Below, piece by piece: positions 47,540 through 56,281 of a stretch of 64,000 bases of DNA. Source of the stretch: Colimorpha sp045576855. GTDB lineage: Bacteria; Bacteroidota; Bacteroidia; Bacteroidales; P3. How positions within the stretch are numbered: the first letter of the stretch is position 1; every line of letters begins with the position of its first letter. The notes beneath the pieces are model-generated. The model saw only the letters and a list, made by a program, of their open reading frames with translations. It ran no database searches and had not been told where the DNA came from. Both the position numbers and the translations under genes were made by a program. Location of the stretch: assembly GCA_045576855.1 (NCBI GenBank), contig JAZNHG010000007.1, forward strand, positions 60,022 through 124,021. Direction: 5' to 3'.

Positions 47540-48768
47540 AGTACTTGCTTTTAGCCACCACGGCAACGGCCCTGTTCTTCGGTGCCTACTGGCTGCTGAT
47601 GCGCCATGAGAAGCGCCACCAGATGGTGCGTTTCTATCTGTTGGGAACATTGTTGCTGGCCTTCCTGTTGCCTGCCGTCCACCTGCATATTGCAGTCCCA
47701 CATCAATACGTGATGAACGAGGGTGCCACAGGCATCTTCCCTACCCTGACATATCAGACAGCACAGACAAGTCCGACTGGGCAGACCAGCCCGATCCAGC
47801 AGGCTGACATCAACTGGCTATTCTGGCTGTGGCTGGCCGGAGCAGTCGCCGCAACAGCGGTACTGCTGGTCCGGTTGGGCTCCCTCTGGCGCAGGATGCG
47901 AGGGCTCCCCTTCGAGGAGTGCGACGGGGTGCTGGTGGCTCTGCTCGACGATGACACTCCGGCCTTCTCCTTCAGGCGACGCATCGTGGTCGGCACCCGT
48001 GGCTTCTCCGAGGCCGAGGTACAGCAACTTGTGGGACACGAGCGGGTGCATGTACGCCAGCGCCACACCGCGGACATCATGCTCTGCGAGCTAGCCAAGG
48101 TGGTGCTGTGGTTCGACCCCTTCATATATCTATATGCTCGCGAGCTGAAGCGCGTGCACGAGTACATCGCCGACAGCGCGATGATGAGCGCCAGCTACGC
48201 CGAGCTGTTCTACCACCAGGTGAGCGGCCGCCGCTACAGCCCGCTGGCCCACTCGTTCGACTACCGCATGGTGCACCAGCGCATCGCCATGATGGCCAGA
48301 CACCGCAACCGCAGCGGATGGCTGAAGCCGTTGGCAGCCTTGCCGATAGCAACGGCAGTGCTGATGGCAGCCTGTACCCCCAAGAGCAGCACGCTTGTGG
48401 GACAATGGGAGTATGTCAGCGGTACGACCGAATTTGTCTTCCACGGTGATAGTCCTTATCCCGGTTATATTGTAAACATGGGTGAGGAGCATCTGTTGGA
48501 CGAGCTGGACTTCCGTGCCGACGCCACAGCCACGGTAATGGCGTGGAACTCGAATTGGGAGGACCATAAGATGGTCTACCAACCTTACGCCGTCGAGTGG
48601 CAGATGGTGGGTGACTCGCTGCTTCTGCGCAACGAAAGGGGCGAGGAAGTATGGCATATCCAGCAACTCGATAGCGACACGCTCGTCTTCGTCGACAGCG
48701 ATATCTTTACCTATCATGGTGGCGACGGCTATGAGCGCCGCACCTACACCTACCGCCGCAAGAAATAA
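47536..48768 (+). CDS. M56 (BlaR1-like) membrane metalloprotease with extra C-terminal domain
   Basis: A 410-residue protein with N-terminal membrane helices. The zinc motif is GHERVHVRQRH (HExxH at about residues 167-171), with a later ELKRVHEYIAD giving the third ligand region. After a further hydrophobic segment (LAALPIATAVLMAACTPKSS) the C-terminal part (about residues 285-410) is beta-rich (LVGQWEYVSGTTEFVFHGDS) and looks lipocalin-like, replacing the penicillin-binding sensor of classical BlaR1. It is coupled to blaI by a four-base overlap. The signal sensed is unknown. Confidence 0.88.
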   Translation: MKYLLLATTATALFFGAYWLLMRHEKRHQMVRFYLLGTLLLAFLLPAVHLHIAVPHQYVMNEGATGIFPTLTYQTAQTSPTGQTSPIQQADINWLFWLWLAGAVAATAVLLVRLGSLWRRMRGLPFEECDGVLVALLDDDTPAFSFRRRIVVGTRGFSEAEVQQLVGHERVHVRQRHTADIMLCELAKVVLWFDPFIYLYARELKRVHEYIADSAMMSASYAELFYHQVSGRRYSPLAHSFDYRMVHQRIAMMARHRNRSGWLKPLAALPIATAVLMAACTPKSSTLVGQWEYVSGTTEFVFHGDSPYPGYIVNMGEEHLLDELDFRADATATVMAWNSNWEDHKMVYQPYAVEWQMVGDSLLLRNERGEEVWHIQQLDSDTLVFVDSDIFTYHGGDGYERRTYTYRRKK

Positions 48769-48785
48769 CCTAAACACCACATAAC

Positions 48786-50981
48786 ATGAAGCGTACAGCA
48801 ATCGTGCTGCTGCTCCTCGGAGCGGCGGCGGGCATGGGCTACGCCCAAACCAATGACACCATCGTCCTCGACAGCCTCTACATCCCCGAGTCTGTACGAC
48901 AACTGGAGGAGATGGAGATTACCGCCGAGCGGCCACTCTACAGCGTCGACGGCGAGAAACAACTCTACAACGTCAGCGACGACCCCAGTGTGCAGACCGG
49001 CACCGCCAGCGACGCCCTTCAAAATGCCCCCGGCGTAGAGGTTGACGCCGAGGGCAACATCACCCTGCGCGGCTCGCAGAGCGTTGACGTGTGGATCGAC
49101 GACCGCCCCTCGAACCTCAGCGGCGAAGCCCTGCGGCAGTACATCAGGAACCTGCCGGCCGGCGCCATCGACCGCATCGAGGTCATCACCAACCCCTCGG
49201 CACGCTACGACGGTGGTGGCCCGGTGGTGAACCTCGTGATGCGCCGCAAGGTGAAACACAACGAGTTCCTCACCTTTGGCGCCAGCGGCAACCTGCGCCC
49301 ACAGGTGTCGCCCTGGATAAGCTACGTCTATGGCGGCAAGAAGTTCTCCTTCAACGTCTACGCCGAGTACGACTATTCCCACACCTGGACCGACCAGAGT
49401 GGCAGCAACATGATGCTCACCCTGCAGGGCGACACCAGTGCCGTGCGCAGCTACACCTCGCACAGCGACGCGCGGCGCCACGGCAGCTACCTGTGGCTCA
49501 GCGGCCACTACGACATCGACACCCAGCGCACCGTCCGCCTCTGGGGTGGCGCCTATCCGTCGGTCTACTTCAACGGAAGCAACACTGAGTGCCAGTGGCG
49601 CGAGCTTATCTATGCGCCAGGCGACTACAGTTACCGCAACACCTCCGACTACCGCTTCCCGCAGGCAGGCGGCTTCGGTGGCGTGGAATACACGCGACGC
49701 TTCAACACTGATGGCGAGAAGCTGTGGCTGCAACTCGGAGGCAGCACCTTCGGCTACCACAGCAACGGCACCAACACGCGCACCTACACCGCCCTGGTCG
49801 GGCAGGACATCACCCTGCTGGACGACACCCGCAGCCGCGGTGGCCTCAGCACCTACGTCGATGCCGGCTACACGCTGCCGATAGGAAAGCTGTGGGAACT
49901 GGAGGTGGGTCTCGGCGGCGGACGCGACTTCCCGAGCAGTTACGTCCACACCGCCGACAGCATCATTGACGGTGTGACCGTTCACGACGCGTTGCGGAGC
50001 ATGAACAACAGCGAGAGCGGCTGGAAATACCAAGGCTACATCACCCTGCTGCGCCGCTTCGGCGACCTCACCGTCAAGCTGGGCATGCAGGCCGGTCGCA
50101 AGCATGTGGAGGGCACCTGGGACGGCTACACCACCGCCATAGTGGACCGCACATGGACCGTGCCGGTACCGTCCATCCACCTCACCTATCATACTAAGAG
50201 CATGCACACCTTCGCCCTCAGCTGGACGCGTCGCACAGAGACGCCGACAGCCGACAACCTCACCCCGTTCGTCAACTACTACACCGAAAACTACGACGTC
50301 GGCAATCCGGCGTTGCAACCCACCGTGTCGCACAACCTCGAGGGGCGCTGGGACAAATACTTCGACGGCTTCGGCAATGTCGGCGCCGAGCTCTACTGGA
50401 GGGCCGAGCAGGACGCCGTCAGTAGTCTGGGCGACGTAGCCTACAGCGAGGTCTTCGGCCGTGAGGTGTCGTACACCATGCCCCACAACATCGGCGATGC
50501 CGGGCTGGCTGGCGGCACGCTGAACGTCACGTACCGCCCCACAGCATTCTTCAACCTGCGTCTCTCGGCTTCGGCCTACAACTACCACTACCGCCTCCAG
50601 TACCGCCCAGGCGAGTGGGCAAAGGACGCCGCCTGGAGCGGCCGCCTGCGTCTCAACGCATGGGCCAAACTCTGGGATGTGCTGCAAGTGTTCGGCACCG
50701 TGAGCTACACCACGCGACAGATTGCCCCGATGAACATCCATGAGCCCACCTTCCGCACAGACTTCGGCCTCAGTGCCGACTTGCTGGACCGTCACCTGTC
50801 GCTCTACCTGAACATCAAAGACGTCTTCGCCAGCGTCAGCGAACAGTGGCAGACCACCAATCCCTACTACCAGGGCGGCGGCCGCCGCACCACCAGCTCG
50901 CAGTACATCTCCTTCGGCCTCACCCTGCGCTTCGGCAAGATGGAACTCGAACGCCAAGCCCGCACCGGCAACCAACAATAA
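48786..50981 (+). CDS. TonB-dependent receptor-like outer-membrane protein
   Basis: A 731-residue protein with a signal peptide (MKRTAIVLLLLGAAAGMGYA). The plug covers about residues 55-155 (ASDALQNAPGVEVDAEGNIT, then IEVITNPSARYDGGGPVVNL). The rest is a barrel of the OMP_b-brl_3 type, ending LTLRFGKMELERQARTGNQQ. It is not preceded by the CarboxypepD-like domain that many relatives have. Position after blaI and the M56 gene matches a common Bacteroidota operon in which the receptor is under BlaI control. A terminator follows. Confidence 0.88.
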   Translation: MKRTAIVLLLLGAAAGMGYAQTNDTIVLDSLYIPESVRQLEEMEITAERPLYSVDGEKQLYNVSDDPSVQTGTASDALQNAPGVEVDAEGNITLRGSQSVDVWIDDRPSNLSGEALRQYIRNLPAGAIDRIEVITNPSARYDGGGPVVNLVMRRKVKHNEFLTFGASGNLRPQVSPWISYVYGGKKFSFNVYAEYDYSHTWTDQSGSNMMLTLQGDTSAVRSYTSHSDARRHGSYLWLSGHYDIDTQRTVRLWGGAYPSVYFNGSNTECQWRELIYAPGDYSYRNTSDYRFPQAGGFGGVEYTRRFNTDGEKLWLQLGGSTFGYHSNGTNTRTYTALVGQDITLLDDTRSRGGLSTYVDAGYTLPIGKLWELEVGLGGGRDFPSSYVHTADSIIDGVTVHDALRSMNNSESGWKYQGYITLLRRFGDLTVKLGMQAGRKHVEGTWDGYTTAIVDRTWTVPVPSIHLTYHTKSMHTFALSWTRRTETPTADNLTPFVNYYTENYDVGNPALQPTVSHNLEGRWDKYFDGFGNVGAELYWRAEQDAVSSLGDVAYSEVFGREVSYTMPHNIGDAGLAGGTLNVTYRPTAFFNLRLSASAYNYHYRLQYRPGEWAKDAAWSGRLRLNAWAKLWDVLQVFGTVSYTTRQIAPMNIHEPTFRTDFGLSADLLDRHLSLYLNIKDVFASVSEQWQTTNPYYQGGGRRTTSSQYISFGLTLRFGKMELERQARTGNQQ

Positions 50982-51006
50982 CACTTTTTTTCCGACAAAA
51001 AAGAGG

Positions 51007-51040
51007 AGCGACACAACATTGTGTCGCTTTTCTCGTTTTT
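51007..51040 (+). terminator. Intrinsic terminator of the BlaI operon
   Basis: GCGACACAA and TTGTGTCGC form a 9-bp stem with a 2-base loop, followed by TTTTCTCGTTTTT. Confidence 0.88.
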
Positions 51041-51079
51041 AATCATACACTTGAGCAATAAAAACCTCAAAAAAAGAAC

Positions 51080-52210
51080 ATGAATATCATCATCACCGGC
51101 GGAGCCGGATTCATCGGAAGCCACGTGGTACGGCTCTTTGTAAACAAGTACCCGCAGTACAAGATCATCAACCTCGACAAGCTGACCTACGCCGGTAACC
51201 TGGCCAACCTCAAGGACATCGAGGACAAGCCCAATTACAAGTTTGTCCGCATGGACATCTGCGACTTCGACGGTGTCTATAAGCTGATGCAGGACGAGCA
51301 TGTGGACGGCATCATCCACCTGGCCGCCGAAAGCCATGTGGACCGCAGCATCAAAGACCCCTTCACCTTCGCCCAGACCAACGTGATGGGCACCCTCAGC
51401 CTGCTGCAGGCCGCCAAGTGCTACTGGGAGACCCTGCCGGAGAAGTTCGAAGGCAAGCGCTTCTACCATATCTCCACCGACGAGGTGTACGGTGCACTGC
51501 AGATGACCCATCCCGAGGGCATCCGTCCGCCGTTCACCACCAAGGCCAGCAGCGGCGAGCACCACCTCGCCTACGGCGAAAAGTTCTTCACCGAAGACCT
51601 CAAATACCAGCCCCACAGCCCCTACAGCGCCGCCAAGGCCAGCAGCGACCACTTCGTCCGCGCCTTCCACGACACCTACGGCCTGCCCACCATCGTCACC
51701 AACTGCTCGAACAACTACGGACCCTACCAGTTCCCAGAGAAGCTCATCCCTCTCTTCATCAACAACATACGCCACCGCAAACCCCTCCCCGTCTATGGCA
51801 AGGGCGAGAACGTGCGCGACTGGCTCTACGTTGAGGACCACGCCCGCGCCATCGACCTCATCTTCCACAAAGGCAAGGTAGCCGAGACCTACAACATCGG
51901 CGGCTTCAACGAGTGGAAGAACATCGACATCATCCGCGTGCTCATCAACACCGTCGACCGCCTCCTCGGCCGTGCCGAGGGCGAAGACATGAACCTCATC
52001 ACCTACGTCACCGACCGTGCCGGCCACGACCTGCGCTACGCCATCGACTCCTCCAAGCTCCAGCGCGAGCTCGGTTGGGAACCCAGCCTGCAGTTCGAGG
52101 AGGGCATCGAGAAGACCGTCCGCTGGTACCTCGACAACGAAGAATGGTTAAACAATGTGACTTCAGGTAAATATCAGGACTACTATCACGATATGTACGA
52201 CAAAAGGTAG
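51080..52210 (+). CDS. rfbB: dTDP-glucose 4,6-dehydratase
   Basis: A 376-residue short-chain dehydrogenase-type enzyme. NAD binding: GGAGFIGSHVVR. Catalytic pattern: STDEVYG, and YSAAKASSDH with the Tyr-xxx-Lys pair. It also has HLAAESHVDRS and NNYGPYQFPEKLIPLF. It makes dTDP-4-keto-6-deoxyglucose for deoxysugars of surface glycans. No rfbA, C or D is beside it. A second, out-of-frame copy of a family-type C-terminus lies downstream at 52279-52320. Confidence 0.96.
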   Translation: MNIIITGGAGFIGSHVVRLFVNKYPQYKIINLDKLTYAGNLANLKDIEDKPNYKFVRMDICDFDGVYKLMQDEHVDGIIHLAAESHVDRSIKDPFTFAQTNVMGTLSLLQAAKCYWETLPEKFEGKRFYHISTDEVYGALQMTHPEGIRPPFTTKASSGEHHLAYGEKFFTEDLKYQPHSPYSAAKASSDHFVRAFHDTYGLPTIVTNCSNNYGPYQFPEKLIPLFINNIRHRKPLPVYGKGENVRDWLYVEDHARAIDLIFHKGKVAETYNIGGFNEWKNIDIIRVLINTVDRLLGRAEGEDMNLITYVTDRAGHDLRYAIDSSKLQRELGWEPSLQFEEGIEKTVRWYLDNEEWLNNVTSGKYQDYYHDMYDKR

Positions 52211-52227
52211 TGGATTGACAACGCGAG

Positions 52228-52320
52228 AAGTCCAGTGGACTTCGAGGCGAGGCTCGCTTGCGAGCTTCGAGCATTAACAACTACATGAAGTACTACGAAG
52301 ACATGTATGCCAACCGCTAG
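52228..52320 (+). repeat. Palindromic insert and ghost 3' end behind rfbB
   Basis: Two hairpins, AAGTCCAGTGGACTT (52228-52242) and GCTCGC-TT-GCGAGC (52252-52265), are followed by 42 bases that encode NYMKYYEDMYANR and a stop. The intact gene ends in YQDYYHDMYDKR. This looks like an insertion or recombination that left a second tail. Confidence 0.65.
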
Positions 52321-52345
52321 TCACCGGCCAGGCACATAACCCTAC

Positions 52346-52380
52346 AGGAGCCGCAGACCACCATCCGCGGCTCCTTTTTT
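52346..52380 (+). terminator. Intrinsic terminator of rfbB
   Basis: AGGAGCCGC and GCGGCTCCT form a 9-bp stem with a 12-base loop, followed by TTTTT. Confidence 0.9.
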
Positions 52381-52425
52381 CTGTACTTTCCCTGATGTTT
52401 TCTTGCCTATAGTAAATAATATTTG

Positions 52426-52433
52426 TATATTTG
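52426..52433 (+). promoter_or_regulatory. Promoter -7 box (TATATTTG) of the STAND gene
   Basis: Lies 87 bases before the start at 52513, after the rfbB terminator. Confidence 0.6.
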
Positions 52434-52512
52434 CAACATCAGTATTCCGCAGCCAAAATGGCTAAGCAGATGAAAATGAAACCGTAGACAAACTCAATCA
52501 CATTAAAATACC

Positions 52513-55500
52513 ATGCCAAGCAACTCCCGATTCGACAGCCGCGCCCTGCTGGACAACCGCCAGGTGCGTATCTTCCTCTCCTCCACCTTCTCCGATATGG
52601 AGGCCGAGCGCACGGCGCTGCTGCACACTTTCGACACGCTGCGCGTCAAGGCGCGCCGACGCAATGTGGACCTCGCGGTGCTCGACCTGCGTTGGGGTGT
52701 CACCGACGAGGAGGCCCGCAGCGGCAAGGTCATCTCCGTCTGCCTGAACGAGATCGAGCATTCGCACCCCTTCTTCATCGGCCTGCTGGGCAGCCGCTAC
52801 GGCTATGCCCCCGAGGCCGGCGAGCTGGACAAGAACCCCGACCTGCTGGAGCGCTACCCCTGGCTGGCCGACGACATAGCCGCCCGCCGCAGCATCACCG
52901 AGATGGAGATGCTCTACGGCGTGCTGCGCAACGAAGGCGACGTGGACGCCGCCTTCTATATCCGGCAGAACGACACCCCCGACGACGACCCGCGCCAGAC
53001 GGCCCTCAAGCAGACCATCCGCGGCCAACAGCGCTATCCCGTGGCCGACTACGCCTCGGTCGACGAGCTGTGCACGATGGTGGAGCGCGAGGTGACGGCC
53101 CTGCTCGACCGCCACTTCCCCGACGTGGAGGCCACGCCGCTGGAGCGCGAGCGCACCGCCCACCGCGCCTATGCCAACAGCCTGCTGGGCCACTTCGTGG
53201 GCCGCGAGGAGGAGCTGGGCTGGCTGGACGCCTTCGTGCGCTCCGCCGAGCGCCATCTGGTCGTCACCGGCGAGAGCGGCATGGGCAAGAGCGCCCTGCT
53301 GGCCCGCTGGTGTCGGCAGCACGAGGAGAGCGACGACTTCAACCTGATCTACCACTTTGTGGGCAACTCGCTCGGCAGCAGCAGCTACACCGGCATCCTG
53401 CGCCACCTCTGCGACGAGATATATACCCGATACGGTATCGACAAGAAAGAACAGGTCGATGGCCAGCGGGAGAAACCCGAGGACGAGGCGCAGCGCCTAG
53501 TAGCCGAGGTGATGCAACGCGGAAAGCCCCTTGTCGTGGTCATCGACGGCATCAACCAACTCAGCGCCCCCAAGGACGAGAAGCTGCTGCTGTGGATGCC
53601 CGCAGCCAACGCGCAGGTGCAGTTCATCTTCACCACCCTGCAGGACGACGCCACGATGCGCACCTTCGAGCACCGCGGCTACGCGGTGCGCACCCTGCAG
53701 CCCCTCACCGACAGCCAGCGGCGCCGCTTCGCCGAAGGCTATCTGGAGCGCGTGGGCAAGCACCTCAGCCCCGCCCAATGGCAGCGCATACTCTCAGACC
53801 CCGAGAACCAGAACACCCTGGTGCTGCGCACCCTGCTCGACGAGCTGATATGCTTCGGCAGCCACGAGCACCTCGACGCCCGCATCGACTTCTACCTCGC
53901 GGCACAAGGTATTGAAGACTTCTTCGACCGCGTGCTGCAACGCTACGAGCAGGACTACGGGCGCGACCTGGTGAGCCGCACGCTGGCGCTGCTGGCCCTC
54001 AGCGAGCGCGGCCTGAGCGAGGAGGAGCTGCTGGCCATCGCCGGCCTGCGCCAGATGGACTGGCACCTCTTCTACTGCGCCGCCTACAACCACCTGGTGG
54101 AGCGTGACGGCCTGCTGGGCTTCGCGCATCAGTACATGGCCACGGCCGTGGCCGCCCGCTACGCCACGGCCGACGCCAGTGCGTCGGCCCCCCTGCGCCG
54201 CGCCACGGTGGCCTACTTCGCCGCCCTGCCGCCCTCCGACCGCCGCACCTCCGAGCTGGCCCACCAATACTACCACCTCGCCGACTGGCAGCACCTGCAC
54301 GACACCCTGGTCAACTTCGATGCCTTCAACTATTTCTACAGAACCGCCCAACCTCTGCTGGCCCTATATTGGCGTGCCCTGCTCAAGGCCGGCTACAACC
54401 TCTCGGCCTACCTGCAGCTGCCGCACGGCGCGGAGGATGCTGACTTGGGTAAGGAATACAACAACATCGGCTACTTCATCGACGGTTTCTTCGCCGACTC
54501 CGACTTGGCGTTGGAATACTATGGCAAAGCCTTGGCAATATGGGAGAAGGTGCTCGGCACGGAGCATCCCGATACCGCCACGTCGTACAACAACATCGGC
54601 GTGGTGTACAAGAGTATGGGCGACTACGACAAGGCGTTGGAATACTATGGTAAAGCCTTGGCGATATGTGAGAAGGTGCTCGGCACGGAGCATCCCTCCA
54701 CCGCCACGTCGTACAACAACATCGGAATGGTGTACGACAACATAGGCGACTACGACAAGGCGTTGGAATACTATGACAAAGACTTGGCGATAAGTGAGAA
54801 GGTGCTCGGCACGGAGCATCCCAGCACCGCCACGTCGTACAACAACATCGGCGAGGTGTACCACACCATGGGCGACTATGACAAGGCGTTGGAATACCAT
54901 AACAAAAACCTGGCGATAAGGGAGAAGGTGCTCGGCACGGAGCATCCCAGCACCGCCACGTCGTATAACAACATTGGTGGGGTGTACCACCATATGGGCG
55001 ACGACAACAAGGCTTTGGAATACCTTGACAAAGCCTTGGCAATAAGAGAGAAGGTGCTCGGCACGGAGCATCCCAGCACCGCCACATCGTACAACAACAT
55101 CGGCCTGGTGTACAGCGATATGGGCGACTACTACAAGGCGTTGGAATACTATGGCAAAGCCTTGGCGATAAGGGAGAAGGTGCTCGGCACGGAGCATCCC
55201 AGCACCGCCACGTCGTACAACAACATCGGCACGGTGTACTACCATATGGGTGACTATGCCAAGGCGTTGGAATACTATGGCAAAGACTTGGCGATATGTG
55301 AGAAGGTGCTCGGCACAGAGCATCCCTCCACCGCCACGTCGTATAACAACATCGGCTCGGTGTACCACAATATGGGCGACTACGACAAGGCGTTGGAATA
55401 CTATGACAAAGACTTGGCGATAAGTGAGAAGGTGCTCGGCACGGAGCATCCCAACACAGCCCAGTCGTATCACAACATCGGTGTAACGTATTATGAACAA

Positions 55501-55632
55501 GGTAATACCGACAAAGCGTTGGAATACCTCGGCAAAGCGCTCGCAATCTACAAGGAAAAACTGGGTGATAACCATCCTTACACCCAGCAGACGCAGGAGT
55601 GGATTGACTATATTCAATCGCAGATGCGGTAG
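52513..55632 (+). CDS. STAND NTPase with DUF4062 head and TPR tail
   Basis: A 1039-residue cytoplasmic protein. DUF4062 (TIR-like fold) at about residues 17-100: VRIFLSSTFSDMEAERTALL and LRWGVTDEEARSGKVISVCL. A NACHT/AAA-like NTPase follows with Walker A TGESGMGKSALL (about 251-262) and Walker B PLVVVIDGINQL. A helical region is followed by nine TPRs of 42 residues (about 650-1030). The same order occurs in animal TEP1/NPHP3-type proteins and in bacterial STAND proteins that act as defence sensors. The TPRs are almost identical apart from a few positions. No effector-type enzyme domain other than DUF4062 is visible, and no partner gene is adjacent. Confidence 0.88.
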   Translation: MPSNSRFDSRALLDNRQVRIFLSSTFSDMEAERTALLHTFDTLRVKARRRNVDLAVLDLRWGVTDEEARSGKVISVCLNEIEHSHPFFIGLLGSRYGYAPEAGELDKNPDLLERYPWLADDIAARRSITEMEMLYGVLRNEGDVDAAFYIRQNDTPDDDPRQTALKQTIRGQQRYPVADYASVDELCTMVEREVTALLDRHFPDVEATPLERERTAHRAYANSLLGHFVGREEELGWLDAFVRSAERHLVVTGESGMGKSALLARWCRQHEESDDFNLIYHFVGNSLGSSSYTGILRHLCDEIYTRYGIDKKEQVDGQREKPEDEAQRLVAEVMQRGKPLVVVIDGINQLSAPKDEKLLLWMPAANAQVQFIFTTLQDDATMRTFEHRGYAVRTLQPLTDSQRRRFAEGYLERVGKHLSPAQWQRILSDPENQNTLVLRTLLDELICFGSHEHLDARIDFYLAAQGIEDFFDRVLQRYEQDYGRDLVSRTLALLALSERGLSEEELLAIAGLRQMDWHLFYCAAYNHLVERDGLLGFAHQYMATAVAARYATADASASAPLRRATVAYFAALPPSDRRTSELAHQYYHLADWQHLHDTLVNFDAFNYFYRTAQPLLALYWRALLKAGYNLSAYLQLPHGAEDADLGKEYNNIGYFIDGFFADSDLALEYYGKALAIWEKVLGTEHPDTATSYNNIGVVYKSMGDYDKALEYYGKALAICEKVLGTEHPSTATSYNNIGMVYDNIGDYDKALEYYDKDLAISEKVLGTEHPSTATSYNNIGEVYHTMGDYDKALEYHNKNLAIREKVLGTEHPSTATSYNNIGGVYHHMGDDNKALEYLDKALAIREKVLGTEHPSTATSYNNIGLVYSDMGDYYKALEYYGKALAIREKVLGTEHPSTATSYNNIGTVYYHMGDYAKALEYYGKDLAICEKVLGTEHPSTATSYNNIGSVYHNMGDYDKALEYYDKDLAISEKVLGTEHPNTAQSYHNIGVTYYEQGNTDKALEYLGKALAIYKEKLGDNHPYTQQTQEWIDYIQSQMR
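54580..55461 (+). repeat. Seven near-identical 126-bp TPR units
   Basis: Each unit encodes TSYNNIGxVYxxMGDYxKAL, then EYYxKxLAIxEKVLGTEHPS. Differences cluster at fixed positions. The flanking first and last TPRs are more diverged. Confidence 0.92.
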
Positions 55633-55636
55633 GCGG

Positions 55637-56130
55637 CGTTCAATACGGGTCGATATTGTCTTTGTACACTTGGGGCTTGCTATTGAAAGAAAGGCCCTAC
55701 GGGCCAGATATACCCGCCACTATCCTTGGGGGTGCTATTGAAAGGCAGGCCCTACGGGCCAACCACACTCGGCAGACAGACCTGCTCCGCTAGGAGCTTC
55801 CTTTCAATAGACAGCCCCACAGGACAAGCATACACAGATGGATGCTCCGCTAGGAGCTTCCTTTCAATAGAAAGGCCCTACGGGCCAGATGTATCCATTG
55901 TTTATCGGGGACAAGCTATTGAAAGGCAGGCCCTACGGGCCAATGAACACTGAACACTAAACACTAAACACTAAACACTGAACACTGCCCACTGACCACT
56001 GACCACTCCCCAAGAGGGGGTCATCCTACCACCATCCTACCACCATCCTACCATCATCCTACCACCATCCTACCACCATCCTACCATTTTAACATTTCGG
56101 ATGCCTCGCCGACCCCACCCCGAACCGGCC
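55637..56130 (+). repeat. Composite intergenic element, copy 2
   Basis: In order: GTTCAATACGGGTCGATATT, six REP-like hairpins (GGCCCTACGGGCC or GCTCCGCTAGGAGC, each with CTATTGAAAG), nine heptamers of AACACTG/AACACTA type (55946-56008), CCAAGAGGGGG, six 11-bp CATCCTACCAC units (56022-56087), TTTTAACATTTCGG and GATGCCTCGCCGACCCCACC. It fills the gap between the STAND gene and the HAD gene and points at the latter. Confidence 0.9.
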
Positions 56131-56281
56131 TTGTATGCCCGTTGGCGCGCGTGTGTCCAGCCTGCGAATCCGCTTGCCACGGCAGCAATCGGTGAGAAAT
56201 ATCACCCAACGTGGACCGGCGGCACACAATAAATACAGCTCACCCGCCGTTATACCCCCCAGAAAGAACAACGGACAACAG

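Noticed and set aside
48750..51014. Long minus-strand frame of 754 codons opposite the TonB receptor gene
   Set aside because: Artefact of high GC and codon bias; no domain, signal peptide or promoter, while the plus strand has a clear receptor.
54364..55617. Minus-strand frames with repeats opposite the TPR region
   Set aside because: The repeats mirror the 126-bp TPR units; no independent coding signal.
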